Shown in pieces: positions 36,410 to 45,192 of a stretch of 64,000 bases of DNA. The notes beneath the pieces were generated by a model that did no database searches, was not told the origin of the DNA, and saw only the letters and a list, made by a program, of their open reading frames with translations. The translations under genes and the position numbers were made by a program. The DNA lies in NCBI RefSeq assembly GCF_015708085.1, contig NZ_JADNYM010000016.1, positions 1 to 64,000 on the forward strand, given 5' to 3'. The DNA comes from Arthrobacter terrae (GTDB lineage Bacteria > Actinomycetota > Actinomycetes > Actinomycetales > Micrococcaceae). How positions within the stretch are numbered: position 1 is the stretch's first letter; each line of letters begins with the position of its first letter.

Positions 36410-37414
36410 ATGAAGGTTCTGATCCTTGGCGGCACCGCTTGGCTTGGCCACGAAGTAGGTCGCCGCGCCATAAAACGCGGCCATGCCGTAACCTGTGTGG
36501 CCAGAGGCAAATCCGGGCGGGTTCCTGCCGGGGCTGCGTTTATTCGCGCTGACCGGGACGAGGAAAACGGCCTCGGCGCGGTGGCCGGGATCAGCTGGGG
36601 CGCAGTCGTGGACGTATCCCGGCAGCCCGGCCAAGTGCGGCGGGCGGTTCGGGACCTTAATGCCGTTCGCTACGTCTTTGTCTCCTCCGGCAGTGCGTAC
36701 GCGGATCAGGGTCCGCTTGGGCAGGACGAGGATGCCCCGCTCCTGGCTCCCCTCGCGGCAGATGTGATGGAAACAATGGAGGACTACGGCCAGGCCAAGG
36801 CAGCCTGCGAGCAGGCCGTCCTCGCGCAATTCGGGCCAAGGCGGTCCATGATCGTCCGCGCTGGACTCATTGGTGGCCCGGGAGACACGTCGGGGCGCAC
36901 GGGATATTGGCCGTTGCGTTTCGGCCGGCCTGCGTCCGACGACGGCACTGTCTTAGTGCCGGACGCGCCCCTTCTCCCCGTCCAGATCATCGACGTGCGG
37001 GACCTGGCGGTCTGGCTGGTCCATGGCTGCGAAGAGGGCCTCGGAGGAGTTTTCAACGCCATGGGTGAGACTCATCCCTTCGGTGAGCACATCGCCGTCG
37101 CCCGAAAAGTTGCCGGTCACGAGGGGCCGATCGCTACGGCCGGGGCCTCATGGCTGCAGCGGCGCGGGGTGCAGGAGTGGGCCGGGCCGAAGTCGCTTCC
37201 CCTGTGGCTGGCCGATTCCCAGTGGCAGGGGATGAATGCACGGTCGAACCTCCGGGCGAAGGCAGCCGGCCTGAAATTGCGCCCACTGGCGGAAACGCTC
37301 GCCGATACGTTGGACTGGGAGCGAAGAGCGGGTGCCGGAAGAATAAGAAGTGCGGGGCTCACAATGCGTGAGGAAGCAGCACTGCTCGCTGAGCTGGCCG
37401 CCCTGCGGGCTTAG
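36410..37414 (+). CDS. NAD-dependent epimerase/dehydratase family protein
   Basis: 334 residues from ATG 36410. The N-terminal Rossmann motif is MKVLILGGTAWLGHEVGRRA and FVSSGSAYADQGPL carries the serine-tyrosine region of extended SDRs. DYGQAKAACEQAVLAQFGPR holds a YxxxK catalytic pair. The C-terminal domain is small. It acts on an unknown substrate, possibly a nucleotide sugar or flavonoid-like compound. Start choice is uncertain: TTG 36398 is also in frame. Its stop overlaps the convergent MFS gene by four bases. Confidence 0.82.
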   Translation: MKVLILGGTAWLGHEVGRRAIKRGHAVTCVARGKSGRVPAGAAFIRADRDEENGLGAVAGISWGAVVDVSRQPGQVRRAVRDLNAVRYVFVSSGSAYADQGPLGQDEDAPLLAPLAADVMETMEDYGQAKAACEQAVLAQFGPRRSMIVRAGLIGGPGDTSGRTGYWPLRFGRPASDDGTVLVPDAPLLPVQIIDVRDLAVWLVHGCEEGLGGVFNAMGETHPFGEHIAVARKVAGHEGPIATAGASWLQRRGVQEWAGPKSLPLWLADSQWQGMNARSNLRAKAAGLKLRPLAETLADTLDWERRAGAGRIRSAGLTMREEAALLAELAALRA

Positions 37415-38697
37415 CCGTCGTAGCCGGGTCTGCCGCCGGGCAGGAGGAGCAGTGCTGTCGCAGCGGCCAGCACGCCGAGAGCGGCCAGCACCGCCACGAG
37501 TGCGGACCAGCCGGCAAATTGGAAGACAAATCCCGAAGCCCATCCGATGGCGCTGGAGCCTGCGTAGTAGCTCAGATTGTAAAGGGACGCTGCCTGCGCC
37601 CGTCCAGGCTGCGCCGGTGCGGACCCTTCGTCCGTCACTGGCCTTACCGGGGTCAAACTGCCGGTCCACCCCGAGGCAACGCTGTGGGCGGCGAAGAACC
37701 CGGCGGTGAAGAACACCAGCCCCAGCAGAATCAGTGGCAGCGGGGCCAGCGCGGTGATCGCCAGCCCGGCGGTCATGACAGCGATGCTGCCGAGCAGAAT
37801 GTTCCGGCGTCCGGCCCGGACCGATAGTGTTGCAGCCCACCGTGATGATACCGTTCCGGCCAGGTATGCCAGAAATATCAGGGCGACGGCGGCTACCGGC
37901 AGCAGGTAGGGGGGTGCTTCCAGCCGAAATCCCATGTAGTTGTAGACGCTGACAAAAGAGCCCATGAGGATGAACGCCTCGGCGTAAAGAGCCAGGAGCC
38001 GCCTGTCCCGCAGGGCCGGCAGCAGCCGGGACAACGCCCGGTCGAGCCCCACCCGCGGCGCAGGAGTGAAACCGCGTGGCTCGGGTGCCAGCACCAGAAA
38101 GCCCACAGCCGCGGCGGCGGACACAACCGAAACGGCCAGAATTCCCACCCGCCAGCCGGCAAGTTCGCCGATCGGCCCTGCGAGAAGCCGGCCCAGCAGG
38201 CCGCCCACTGTGGTTCCCGCCACGTAGGCCCCGGCCGCCATAGCGGCATGGACCTTGGTAATTTCCTCGTTCAAATACGCAATGGCAAGTGCCGGTATGC
38301 CACCGAGGGCCATTCCTTCCAGCGTGCGCATTACCAGCAGTACGGAAAAATTTGGCGATAGCGGCGCCAGCAATCCCAGCATCGTGGCTGCAATAATGGC
38401 GGTCCCCATCACAGGCACCCGGCCGAATCGGTCCGCCGCAAAGGACCAGGGTATAACGGTAACCGCCAGCCCGATCGTTGCCACGGAGATGGTTAGCCCT
38501 GCCTGCGGGGCGCTGATCCGCAGCCCCTGCGCCAGCAGGGGCAGCAGACCCTGGACGGAATACAACTGCGCAAAGGTTGCTACTCCAGCGCAGAGCAGTG
38601 CCAACAGAATCCGTTGGTACCCCCGGCTGCCCTTCTTGTGACCCGGCCACGTCGAATCAGGTGCCGGATTCCGCGACCTATGCAGGAGGTTCTTCAC
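37411..38697 (-). CDS. MFS transporter, YnfM-like
   Basis: 428 residues from GTG 38697, with 12 membrane segments. The opening helices (ILLALLCAGVATFAQLYSVQ; GLLPLLAQGLRISAPQAGLT) and the loop FAADRFGRVPVMGTAIIAAT match the YnfM-type efflux family. The frame stays open upstream to 39063, but that part overlaps the divergent hydrolase gene and has no membrane or domain character, so I start at the GTG near the first conserved segment. The start remains uncertain because its ribosome binding site is poor. Substrate unknown. Confidence 0.85.
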   Translation of the reverse strand: MKNLLHRSRNPAPDSTWPGHKKGSRGYQRILLALLCAGVATFAQLYSVQGLLPLLAQGLRISAPQAGLTISVATIGLAVTVIPWSFAADRFGRVPVMGTAIIAATMLGLLAPLSPNFSVLLVMRTLEGMALGGIPALAIAYLNEEITKVHAAMAAGAYVAGTTVGGLLGRLLAGPIGELAGWRVGILAVSVVSAAAAVGFLVLAPEPRGFTPAPRVGLDRALSRLLPALRDRRLLALYAEAFILMGSFVSVYNYMGFRLEAPPYLLPVAAVALIFLAYLAGTVSSRWAATLSVRAGRRNILLGSIAVMTAGLAITALAPLPLILLGLVFFTAGFFAAHSVASGWTGSLTPVRPVTDEGSAPAQPGRAQAASLYNLSYYAGSSAIGWASGFVFQFAGWSALVAVLAALGVLAAATALLLLPGGRPGYDG

Positions 38698-38771
38698 CCT
38701 TCCAGCGTAGAAAGACCTGCGGGCTGCGTCTAATGCTGCTGATACGTCCACGCTGTCCCTGAGGTCAAACG

Positions 38772-38777
38772 TATACT
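38772..38777 (+). promoter_or_regulatory. -10 box (TATACT) close to the hydrolase start
   Basis: TATACT ends seven bases before the ATG at 38785, so the transcript is probably leaderless or nearly so. Confidence 0.5.
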
Positions 38778-38784
38778 CACGCCT

Positions 38785-39615
38785 ATGACAACCTCGAACG
38801 AATGGACCTTCAACGGGACCGATGGAGAACGCGTAGCTCGAACCTGGGGCGCAGCCGGCTCTCGCGGGAGCGCCCCCGCGCCCCGCTACGTCGCGCTCCT
38901 GGCACACGGATACGGAGAGCATATCGGCCGCTACGAATATGTTGCAGACTATTTGGTTGACCATGGTGCGATCGTGCACGGCGTCGATCACGCCGGCCAT
39001 GGCAAGAGCGCTGGTGAGCGCGTGGTGATTCACGATTACGAAGACGTGGTCACCGATTTCCATACCTTCTCAGACCTGGCCCGCCGCGCTACTGCGGACC
39101 TGCCCCTCGTACTCATTGGCCACTCGATGGGCGGCATGATTGCTGCCCGTTACGCCCAGCGCTATGGTGACGAGCTGACGGCCTTGGTGCTCTCCGGCCC
39201 CGTGCTCGGCCGATGGCAAACAGTGGATAATCTGCTTCCGCTTGACCCCGTCCCTGAAACGCCCATCGACCCCGCGACACTCTCGCGCGACTCTGCTGTC
39301 GGCGACTCATATGTGGCAGATCCCCTCGTATGGCACGGCGCCTTCAGGCGCCCAACCCTCCAGGCGCTGAAATCCAGCCTTGCGCTAATAAGCCGTTCCG
39401 GCAATCTAGGCGCCCTCCCGACCCTCTGGGTGCAGGGGACGGATGATCAGCTTGTGCCGCTTGTAGACAGCCGCGCAGGCGTTGAGCAGATTCGTGGTTC
39501 GGCACTGACCGAGCACATCTTCGACGGCGCCCGCCACGAAGTTTTCAACGAGACCAACAAAGACGAGGTGCTCGCCGCCGTCACTCGTTTCGTTGACTCC
39601 GCTCTACGCAACTAA
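38785..39615 (+). CDS. Alpha/beta hydrolase, monoacylglycerol lipase-like
   Basis: 276 residues. The nucleophile elbow is GHSMGG with Ser114, and the oxyanion loop is LLAHGYGEHIGRYEYVADYL. The acid is probably in VQGTDDQLVP and the catalytic His in DGARHEVFNE. HGVDHAGHGKSAGERV is typical of bacterial monoglyceride lipases (Hydrolase_4). It acts on an acyl ester, probably a monoglyceride or lysophospholipid, in the cytoplasm or at the membrane. It is divergent from the MFS gene and followed 57 nt later by the sugar kinase gene. Confidence 0.9.
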   Translation: MTTSNEWTFNGTDGERVARTWGAAGSRGSAPAPRYVALLAHGYGEHIGRYEYVADYLVDHGAIVHGVDHAGHGKSAGERVVIHDYEDVVTDFHTFSDLARRATADLPLVLIGHSMGGMIAARYAQRYGDELTALVLSGPVLGRWQTVDNLLPLDPVPETPIDPATLSRDSAVGDSYVADPLVWHGAFRRPTLQALKSSLALISRSGNLGALPTLWVQGTDDQLVPLVDSRAGVEQIRGSALTEHIFDGARHEVFNETNKDEVLAAVTRFVDSALRN

Positions 39616-39660
39616 TTCGCCACTAGCGCTGCGGATGCGGATAGTTTGGGCGCGGGTGGC

Positions 39661-39666
39661 TAGTCT
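39661..39666 (+). promoter_or_regulatory. -10 box (TAGTCT) for a leaderless kinase transcript
   Basis: TAGTCT is followed by exactly six bases and the GTG at 39673. Confidence 0.5.
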
Positions 39667-39672
39667 AATCAC

Positions 39673-40596
39673 GTGACTATTGAGCAAGCCGGCACCGTCT
39701 GTGAACCTGGCAACCAGGAGAGCCCCAGCAGTATTGTCGGCCTGGATATTGGTGGTTCCAAGACCAGGGGAATTCACTGGGTTGACGGCGCGCTGCAGGC
39801 GGACGCTGAGGCAGGCAGCGCGAATGTGCAGAACGTCAGCCGTGCTGAAGCCGCGGCTAATCTCCGTGAGCTGTTCGGCACCTTGGCCGCTGAGAAAGTG
39901 TCCCGGGTCTATGCCGGCTCCGGCGGGGTGGATACGGACGAGGACGCCGCGGCGCTGGCCGCGCTGATTGCCCCCTGTGCTCCCGAAGCCAGGATTACGG
40001 TGGTCCATGACACGCGCCTGTTGCTGGCCGCAGGCGGCGCGGACACCGGGATTGCCGTGATCGCCGGAACGGGGTCCGCTGCCTGGGGAGTCAACGCCGA
40101 CGGTGCTCAGTCCCGGGCCGGGGGCTGGGGTTACCTGCTCGGTGATGAGGGCAGTGGATACTGGTTCGGCCGCGAAGCCGTCCGGCACAGCCTGCACCGG
40201 ATGAACCTTGACCTGCCGCCCGACCGGCTCACGTCCGCGCTGCTGACCAAGTGCGGGCTGCAGGATCCGGGGGAGCTGATAGCGCACTTTCACGGCGGGA
40301 CGGGGCGGCGCTACTGGGCTGCCATGTCGCCACTGGTTTTTACGGCCGCGGTCGAGGGACACCGCGAGAGCCTGGCGATGATCGATCGTGCCGGCAAGGA
40401 TCTGGCGGCGCTCGCAGCCCAGTGCGCCGCTCAACTGAAGATTTCGGGCCCGATAGTCCTCGGCAGCGGCCTGGGAATGCATCAGCCTCCGCTGCAGGAG
40501 ACCTTCAGAACCCATTTGGCCGCCGCCGGGCTGACTGACGTGCACGTGCTGGCGCAGGATCCGATTTTTGGCGTGCTGAAGCTCGCCTTCGGCTGA
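39673..40596 (+). CDS. BadF/BadG-type ATPase, N-acetylglucosamine kinase-like
   Basis: 307 residues from GTG 39673. The ASKHA-fold phosphate-1 motif is VGLDIGGSKTRGIHWVDGAL, phosphate-2 is AVIAGTGSAAWGVN, and GWGYLLGDEGSGYWFGREAV is typical of GlcNAc kinases of this family. The adenosine motif region is PIVLGSGLGMHQPPLQETFR. It probably phosphorylates an amino sugar using ATP. It is not clearly linked in an operon. No transporter or deacetylase gene adjoins it. Confidence 0.85.
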   Translation: MTIEQAGTVCEPGNQESPSSIVGLDIGGSKTRGIHWVDGALQADAEAGSANVQNVSRAEAAANLRELFGTLAAEKVSRVYAGSGGVDTDEDAAALAALIAPCAPEARITVVHDTRLLLAAGGADTGIAVIAGTGSAAWGVNADGAQSRAGGWGYLLGDEGSGYWFGREAVRHSLHRMNLDLPPDRLTSALLTKCGLQDPGELIAHFHGGTGRRYWAAMSPLVFTAAVEGHRESLAMIDRAGKDLAALAAQCAAQLKISGPIVLGSGLGMHQPPLQETFRTHLAAAGLTDVHVLAQDPIFGVLKLAFG

Positions 40597-40906
40597 GCCG
40601 ACCGGCCGCTTGCCCGACGCCATCTTCCCGGGCGCCGGGCGCCACAACCCTCGAAGAGGGAACATGGAGCACAATGACAGCCAGCAGGCCCTGACCATTC
40701 ACGTCGGCCAACTGCTGCGCAATGGGTAGCCGCACAGAATTCCCGCCAAAGTCCGGCCGGACTTTACCTCTTGGAAGGACCTGGCGTGGTTTCAGGTATT
40801 GGGAACCGGGGCCGCAGGTCACTTTGTACATCCCGGTGCCGCTGCTGGGCTGTCCTTTTGGTCACGATGGTGGCGGAAAATGCGGGCGAGTGGATACGGT
40901 AGAGCT
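40597..40906 (+). other. Intergenic region with one possible 21-codon ORF
   Basis: This 310-bp stretch lies between the kinase and the aldehyde dehydrogenase. A short frame at 40664-40729 (ATG with GAGGGA upstream, MEHNDSQQALTIHVGQLLRN, one more Gly, then TAG) may be a small peptide or the remnant of a lost gene; nothing links it to a family. The right end carries the dehydrogenase -10 box. Confidence 0.4.
40895..40900 (+). promoter_or_regulatory. -10 box (TACGGT) for a leaderless dehydrogenase transcript
   Basis: TACGGT is followed by exactly six bases and the ATG at 40907; no Shine-Dalgarno sequence is present. Confidence 0.5.
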
Positions 40907-42295
40907 ATGACTTCATACAAGAGCGTCAACCCGGCCACCGGCAAAACCGTACAGGAATTTCCTTCCGCGACGGATGCGGATATTCAAAATGCGATGCAGC
41001 GCTCGCATGCGGCGTTCGGGTCCTGGCGGACCACGGACGTGGCCGAGCGGAGCCGGATCCTCGCCCAGGTCGCCACACTTTACTCCGAACGCAAGGAAGA
41101 GCTCGCGGCGATCATTACCTTGGAAATGGGTAAGCCCGTCCGTGAAGCGCAGGGCGAGGTGGACCTGGTTGCGAGCATCTACAGCTATTACGCCACCGAG
41201 GGTCCCCGCTTCATGCAGGATGAAACATTGGATGCGGCCGGCGGCGGGGATGCCGTGGTGCGCACCGAACCGATAGGTTCGCTGGTCGGGATCATGCCGT
41301 GGAACTACCCCTATTACCAGGTGGCGCGGTTTGCGGCGCCGAACCTGATGCTGGGTAACACGGTGTTGCTCAAGCATGCCGAAAACTGCCCGCAGTCCGC
41401 ACAGGCGATCGAGCAGATTTTCCGGGACGCAGGGCTGCCGGCGGATGCATACATCAACATTTTTGCCAGCAAGGAACAAATTGCGGATATGATCGCGGAC
41501 CCTCGCATCCAGGGGGTTTCCCTGACGGGCAGCGAACGGGCAGGCTCGGCCATCGGCGAGATTGCCGGCCGGAACCTGAAACGTTACGTGTTGGAACTGG
41601 GCGGATCCGATCCGTTCATTGTTTTGGACAGCGATGACATGGACGCCACCGTCAAGGCGGCAGTGGCGGGCCGGATGGGCAATGCAGGCCAGGCCTGCAC
41701 GGCCTCCAAGCGCTTCATTGTACTGGCGGACTACTACCAGGAGTTTGTGGAAAAGTTCACGGCACGTGCTGCCGCGCTGCAGCCGGGGGATCCCGCGGAT
41801 CCGGCGACCAGGCTGGGCCCGCTGTCCTCGCAAAGTGCTGCCGATTCCCTGGCCGAGCAGATCGACGACGCCGTCGCCAAGGGCGCCACGGTGCACACAG
41901 GTGGCGGCAAGGTGGACGGGCAGGGCTCCTATTTTGCCCCGACGGTGCTCACCGGCGTGACCGAGGACATGCGCGCCTACTCCGAGGAATTGTTCGGACC
42001 GGCCGCGGTGATCTATAAGGTCTCCAGCGCCGAGGAAGCCGTGGATCTGGCCAATGCTTCGCCATTCGGGCTGGGCGGGTCGGTCTTCAGTTCCAGCCCG
42101 CAGAAGGCCCAAGACGTCGCTGCGCAGCTGGAAACCGGGATGGTCTGGATCAATTCGGTGACCGGCACCCAGGCGGACCTGCCCTTCGGCGGAGTAAAGC
42201 GCTCCGGCGTGGGGCGCGAGCTGGCCAAGTTCGGCATGAATGAGTTCGTCAATAAGAAGCTCATCCGCCAGCCTGCGGCACGCCCGGCCAAATAG
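40907..42295 (+). CDS. NAD(P)-dependent aldehyde dehydrogenase, succinate-semialdehyde type
   Basis: 462 residues. The ALDH motifs are complete: PIGSLVGIMPWNYPYYQVAR, VSLTGSERAGSAIGEIAGRN, the glutamate in LKRYVLELGGSDPFIVLDSD, and the catalytic Cys in GRMGNAGQACTASKRFIVLA. The size and the NAGQACTASKRF stretch fit bacterial succinate-semialdehyde dehydrogenases, which feed GABA-derived carbon into the TCA cycle; other aldehydes are possible. ATG 40907 gives the family N-terminus MTSYKSVNPATGKTVQEF; the longer frame from 40799 is rejected. A large hairpin follows. Confidence 0.9.
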   Translation: MTSYKSVNPATGKTVQEFPSATDADIQNAMQRSHAAFGSWRTTDVAERSRILAQVATLYSERKEELAAIITLEMGKPVREAQGEVDLVASIYSYYATEGPRFMQDETLDAAGGGDAVVRTEPIGSLVGIMPWNYPYYQVARFAAPNLMLGNTVLLKHAENCPQSAQAIEQIFRDAGLPADAYINIFASKEQIADMIADPRIQGVSLTGSERAGSAIGEIAGRNLKRYVLELGGSDPFIVLDSDDMDATVKAAVAGRMGNAGQACTASKRFIVLADYYQEFVEKFTARAAALQPGDPADPATRLGPLSSQSAADSLAEQIDDAVAKGATVHTGGGKVDGQGSYFAPTVLTGVTEDMRAYSEELFGPAAVIYKVSSAEEAVDLANASPFGLGGSVFSSSPQKAQDVAAQLETGMVWINSVTGTQADLPFGGVKRSGVGRELAKFGMNEFVNKKLIRQPAARPAK

Positions 42296-42329
42296 CCAGG
42301 CCACATAGCCCGTCAGGTCGGCATATCCG

Positions 42330-42380
42330 GCCGGCACGTCCACCCCGCGTGGCGTTCCACGGGGAGTTGGACGTGCCGGC
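42330..42380 (+). terminator. Strong hairpin terminator after aldehyde dehydrogenase
   Basis: GCCGGCACGTCCA (42330-42342) pairs with TGGACGTGCCGGC (42368-42380), and the loop contains a second stem (CCCCGCGTGG with CCACGGGG). A T-run is absent. Confidence 0.7.
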
Positions 42381-42429
42381 TGGCTGACCGGTACGGGAGT
42401 GAATGTTTACCCAAAGCCTCTGACCGGGC

Positions 42430-42459
42430 TTTACAGTGGAAAATCACTCTGCTTATGAT
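42430..42459 (+). promoter_or_regulatory. Housekeeping promoter for osmoprotectant ABC operon
   Basis: TTTACA (42430-42435) and TATGAT (42454-42459) are separated by 18 nt. The transcript would start about 42466, roughly 50 nt before the first gene. Confidence 0.5.
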
Positions 42460-42518
42460 CATCAGGCACCGGGAACATATCCTGACCGCGATTGCCGCCA
42501 ACAGTGAGGAACCCCACG

Positions 42519-43727
42519 ATGGCAGTATCAGACGCCCGGATCTCCCTGCCCGATTCCGGGACCTCAACACCGCAGGTCGATGCGGCATCAGCCGCTCCCG
42601 CCGCCGGCTCCGGCACAAGGCCGATGATCGAATTCAACTCAATCACCAAACGCTACCTGGAGAACCAGCCAGCGGTGGAAAACCTGTCGATGACCATCGA
42701 CAAGGGTGCCATCACCGTCTTCGTTGGTCCGTCTGGCTGCGGTAAAACGACCTCGCTGCGGATGATCAACAGAATGGTGGAGCCCACCAGCGGGACCATC
42801 ACTGTCGACGGTAAGGACGTTTCCACGATTCCCGCCGCTTCGCTGCGCCGGTCTATGGGCTACGTCATGCAGTCCGCCGGGCTGCTCCCACACCGCACTG
42901 TGACGGACAACGTGGCAACCGTGCTGCGGCTCAATAAGGTGCCGCGCGCGCAGGCGCGGCACAGGGCAGAGGAGCTCCTGGACGTCGTCGGGCTCTCGGC
43001 CCGAATGGGCAAGCGCTACCCCAGCCAGCTCTCCGGCGGCCAGCAGCAGCGTGTGGGCGTGGCCCGGGCGCTGGCAGCGGACCCGCCGGTACTGCTGATG
43101 GACGAGCCGTTTAGCGCCGTGGATCCGGTGGTGCGGGCGGAGCTGCAGCAGGAACTGCTCAGGCTGCAGCGAGACCTGGCGAAGACGATCGTTTTTGTCA
43201 CGCATGACATTGATGAGGCCACGGTGCTGGGGGACAAGGTGGCCGTTTTTGCCACCGGCGGCCGGCTGGCGCAGTATGCTGCCGCGGAGGAGATCCTGCG
43301 GGCCCCGGTGGATGACTTCGTGGCGAATTTTGTTGGCCGGGACAGGGGATTCAGGCACTTGGCTTTCTCCACAGCGGATTCCGTCCCGATTCATCCGGTG
43401 CGCACCGCTACCGAATCCGAACGCGGGCAGCGGTCTGCACAGCAGTCGCGGCCGCCTTCGGACGCCGCCGGGTGGGTCCTCGCTGTGGATGATGCCCATC
43501 GCCCCCTCGGCTGGATCTCCCCGGCAGACGGAAGCGCTCTGCTGCCCGGCGGTTCCCTGTTCCACGAGGGGCAGACGCTGCGCCGTGCACTGGACGCGGT
43601 GCTTTCGTCCCCGGCCGGGCTTGGCGTCGCCGTGGACGACGCCGGCAGTGTCACCGGTGTGGTTAAGGCCCCTGAAGTGCTGGCCGCGATCGAAAACGCG
43701 CGGCGGCAGCGCGAAGGCGGACTCTGA
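42519..43727 (+). CDS. Osmoprotectant ABC transporter ATP-binding protein (OpuCA-like)
   Basis: 402 residues from ATG 42519 (GTGAGGA upstream). Walker A is VGPSGCGKTT, the signature is QLSGGQQQRVGVARALAADP, and Walker B is VLLMDEPFSAVDP. The C-terminal 110 residues form a CBS-like regulatory region (FRHLAFSTADSVPIHPVRTA; GVAVDDAGSVTGVVKAPEVL), as in OpuCA/ProV, where it senses ionic strength. It is the first gene of a four-gene operon (ATPase, permease, permease, binding protein) and overlaps the next gene by one base. The system probably imports glycine betaine, choline or a related solute. Confidence 0.92.
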   Translation: MAVSDARISLPDSGTSTPQVDAASAAPAAGSGTRPMIEFNSITKRYLENQPAVENLSMTIDKGAITVFVGPSGCGKTTSLRMINRMVEPTSGTITVDGKDVSTIPAASLRRSMGYVMQSAGLLPHRTVTDNVATVLRLNKVPRAQARHRAEELLDVVGLSARMGKRYPSQLSGGQQQRVGVARALAADPPVLLMDEPFSAVDPVVRAELQQELLRLQRDLAKTIVFVTHDIDEATVLGDKVAVFATGGRLAQYAAAEEILRAPVDDFVANFVGRDRGFRHLAFSTADSVPIHPVRTATESERGQRSAQQSRPPSDAAGWVLAVDDAHRPLGWISPADGSALLPGGSLFHEGQTLRRALDAVLSSPAGLGVAVDDAGSVTGVVKAPEVLAAIENARRQREGGL

Positions 43728-44425
43728 TGGCCTGGCTGGTGGCCAACTTCAGTGAGGTGCTTTCGCTGGCCGGACTGCACCTGTATCAATCAGTGGTTCC
43801 ATTGCTGATCAGCGTGTTGATTGCCGTACCGCTGGCGCAGTTGGCACGGATGAATAAGACGCTTCGGGGCCTCCTGCTTTCCGCCGGTTCCATCCTGTAC
43901 ACCGTTCCGTCGCTGGCGCTGTTTGTGATTTTGCCGGTCATTTTGGGCACCCGGATCCTGGACATGGCCAATGTCATGGTGGCACTGGTAATTTACGCCG
44001 TGGCACTGCTGCTGCGATCGACGTTGGATGCACTCGAATCAGTTGACGATGGTATCCGGCAGGCGGCGGTGGCCATGGGGTACAAGCCGTTTATGCGGTT
44101 CCTGACCGTGGACCTGCCGCTGTCCGTGCCCGTCCTTTTCGCGGGGCTGCGGGTGGTATCCGTCAGTAATATTTCCCTGGTAAGCGTTGGCGCGCTGCTC
44201 GGGATCGGAAGTCTCGGCTCGCTCTTCACCGATGGGCTCAAGCGTGATTTCGTGACGGAGATCGTGATCGGAATTATCGGCACCTTGTTATTGGCACTGC
44301 TAATGGATGCTTTTCTGGTGCTGGCCCAGCGGCTGCTGACGCCGTGGCTGCGGAACGACGGAGGACTCACGAAGGCCACAGCTGAGAGCAACTCCGACGA
44401 TGAGCCTGCGGTGGTGAGCGCATGA
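43727..44425 (+). CDS. Osmoprotectant ABC transporter permease (OpuCB-like)
   Basis: 232 residues with about five membrane segments. The permease EAA-type loop is DALESVDDGIRQAAVAMGYK, followed by VLFAGLRVVSVSNISLVSVG and ALLGIGSLGSLFTDGLKRDF, the pattern of ProW/OpuCB/OpuCD proteins. It overlaps the ATPase gene by one base and the second permease gene by four. It would pair with that permease as a heterodimer. Confidence 0.92.
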   Translation: MAWLVANFSEVLSLAGLHLYQSVVPLLISVLIAVPLAQLARMNKTLRGLLLSAGSILYTVPSLALFVILPVILGTRILDMANVMVALVIYAVALLLRSTLDALESVDDGIRQAAVAMGYKPFMRFLTVDLPLSVPVLFAGLRVVSVSNISLVSVGALLGIGSLGSLFTDGLKRDFVTEIVIGIIGTLLLALLMDAFLVLAQRLLTPWLRNDGGLTKATAESNSDDEPAVVSA

Positions 44426-45192
44426 GCGTGCCTGCGCTGGTGGAGGAGTACTCCTCGGATAACCCGCTCGTTCAGGGCTACGAGTGGTTAATGAATCCGA
44501 TGCACTGGCAGGGACCTGAGGGAATTCCGCTGCGGGCGCTGGAGCACCTGGGGTACACCGCCCTGACGCTTTCCATCGCCGTCGCTATTGCCGTGCCCAT
44601 CGGTCTGTACGTCGGGCACACCGGCCGGGGACGCGTCGTCGTTATTTCGCTTGCCGGCGTACTGCGCGCTTTGCCCACTCTGGGCATGCTGACTCTTTTT
44701 GTGCTGCTCGCCGGGCTGGGGCTGATGCCGCCCATCTGGGCGCTGGTGTTGCTGGCTGTCCCGCCGATTCTGGCAGGGACGTACGCGGGAATCTCGGCGG
44801 TCAGTAAGGACACGGTCGATGCTGCACGTAGCATGGGGATGACGGAGCCGCAGATCCTGTTCCGGGTAGAGGTCCCCAACGGCCTGCCGGTCATCCTGGG
44901 CGGCTTCCGTGCCGGTGTCCTGCAGGTGGTGGCAACCGTCGCGGTGGTGGCATACATCAATCTGGGTGGCTTGGGGAGATTCCTGATCGATGGATTATCT
45001 GTCAGCGATTATGGCCGCGTTCTCGGCGGTGCCGTGGTGATCGCCGCACTGGCCATTTGTCTTGATATTGTGCTGGCAGGCATCCAACGCCTGGCCGTAT
45101 CACCCGGTCTTAAAGCACCCCGACGTCAAAGGGGCGATTCACCGACTGGCCGTGAAACCATCACAGCCGGCGTACAAGGAGGAAATTCATGA
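44422..45192 (+). CDS. Osmoprotectant ABC transporter permease (OpuCD-like)
   Basis: 256 residues. It shares the fold of the preceding permease: LEHLGYTALTLSIAVAIAVP, the EAA-type loop SKDTVDAARSMGMTEPQILF, and FRAGVLQVVATVAVVAYINL. A short basic tail extends the C-terminus. It overlaps both neighbours by four bases (ATGA), so the whole transporter is translated as a coupled unit. Confidence 0.92.
   Translation: MSVPALVEEYSSDNPLVQGYEWLMNPMHWQGPEGIPLRALEHLGYTALTLSIAVAIAVPIGLYVGHTGRGRVVVISLAGVLRALPTLGMLTLFVLLAGLGLMPPIWALVLLAVPPILAGTYAGISAVSKDTVDAARSMGMTEPQILFRVEVPNGLPVILGGFRAGVLQVVATVAVVAYINLGGLGRFLIDGLSVSDYGRVLGGAVVIAALAICLDIVLAGIQRLAVSPGLKAPRRQRGDSPTGRETITAGVQGGNS

Noticed and set aside
37148-38650. 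500-codon reverse-strand frame
   Set aside because: It is the other reverse frame of the YnfM-like transporter; its translation is Gly/Arg/Ala-rich and lacks membrane segments.
40913-42343. 476-codon reverse frame
   Set aside because: It is the complement of the complete aldehyde dehydrogenase and has no recognisable motifs.
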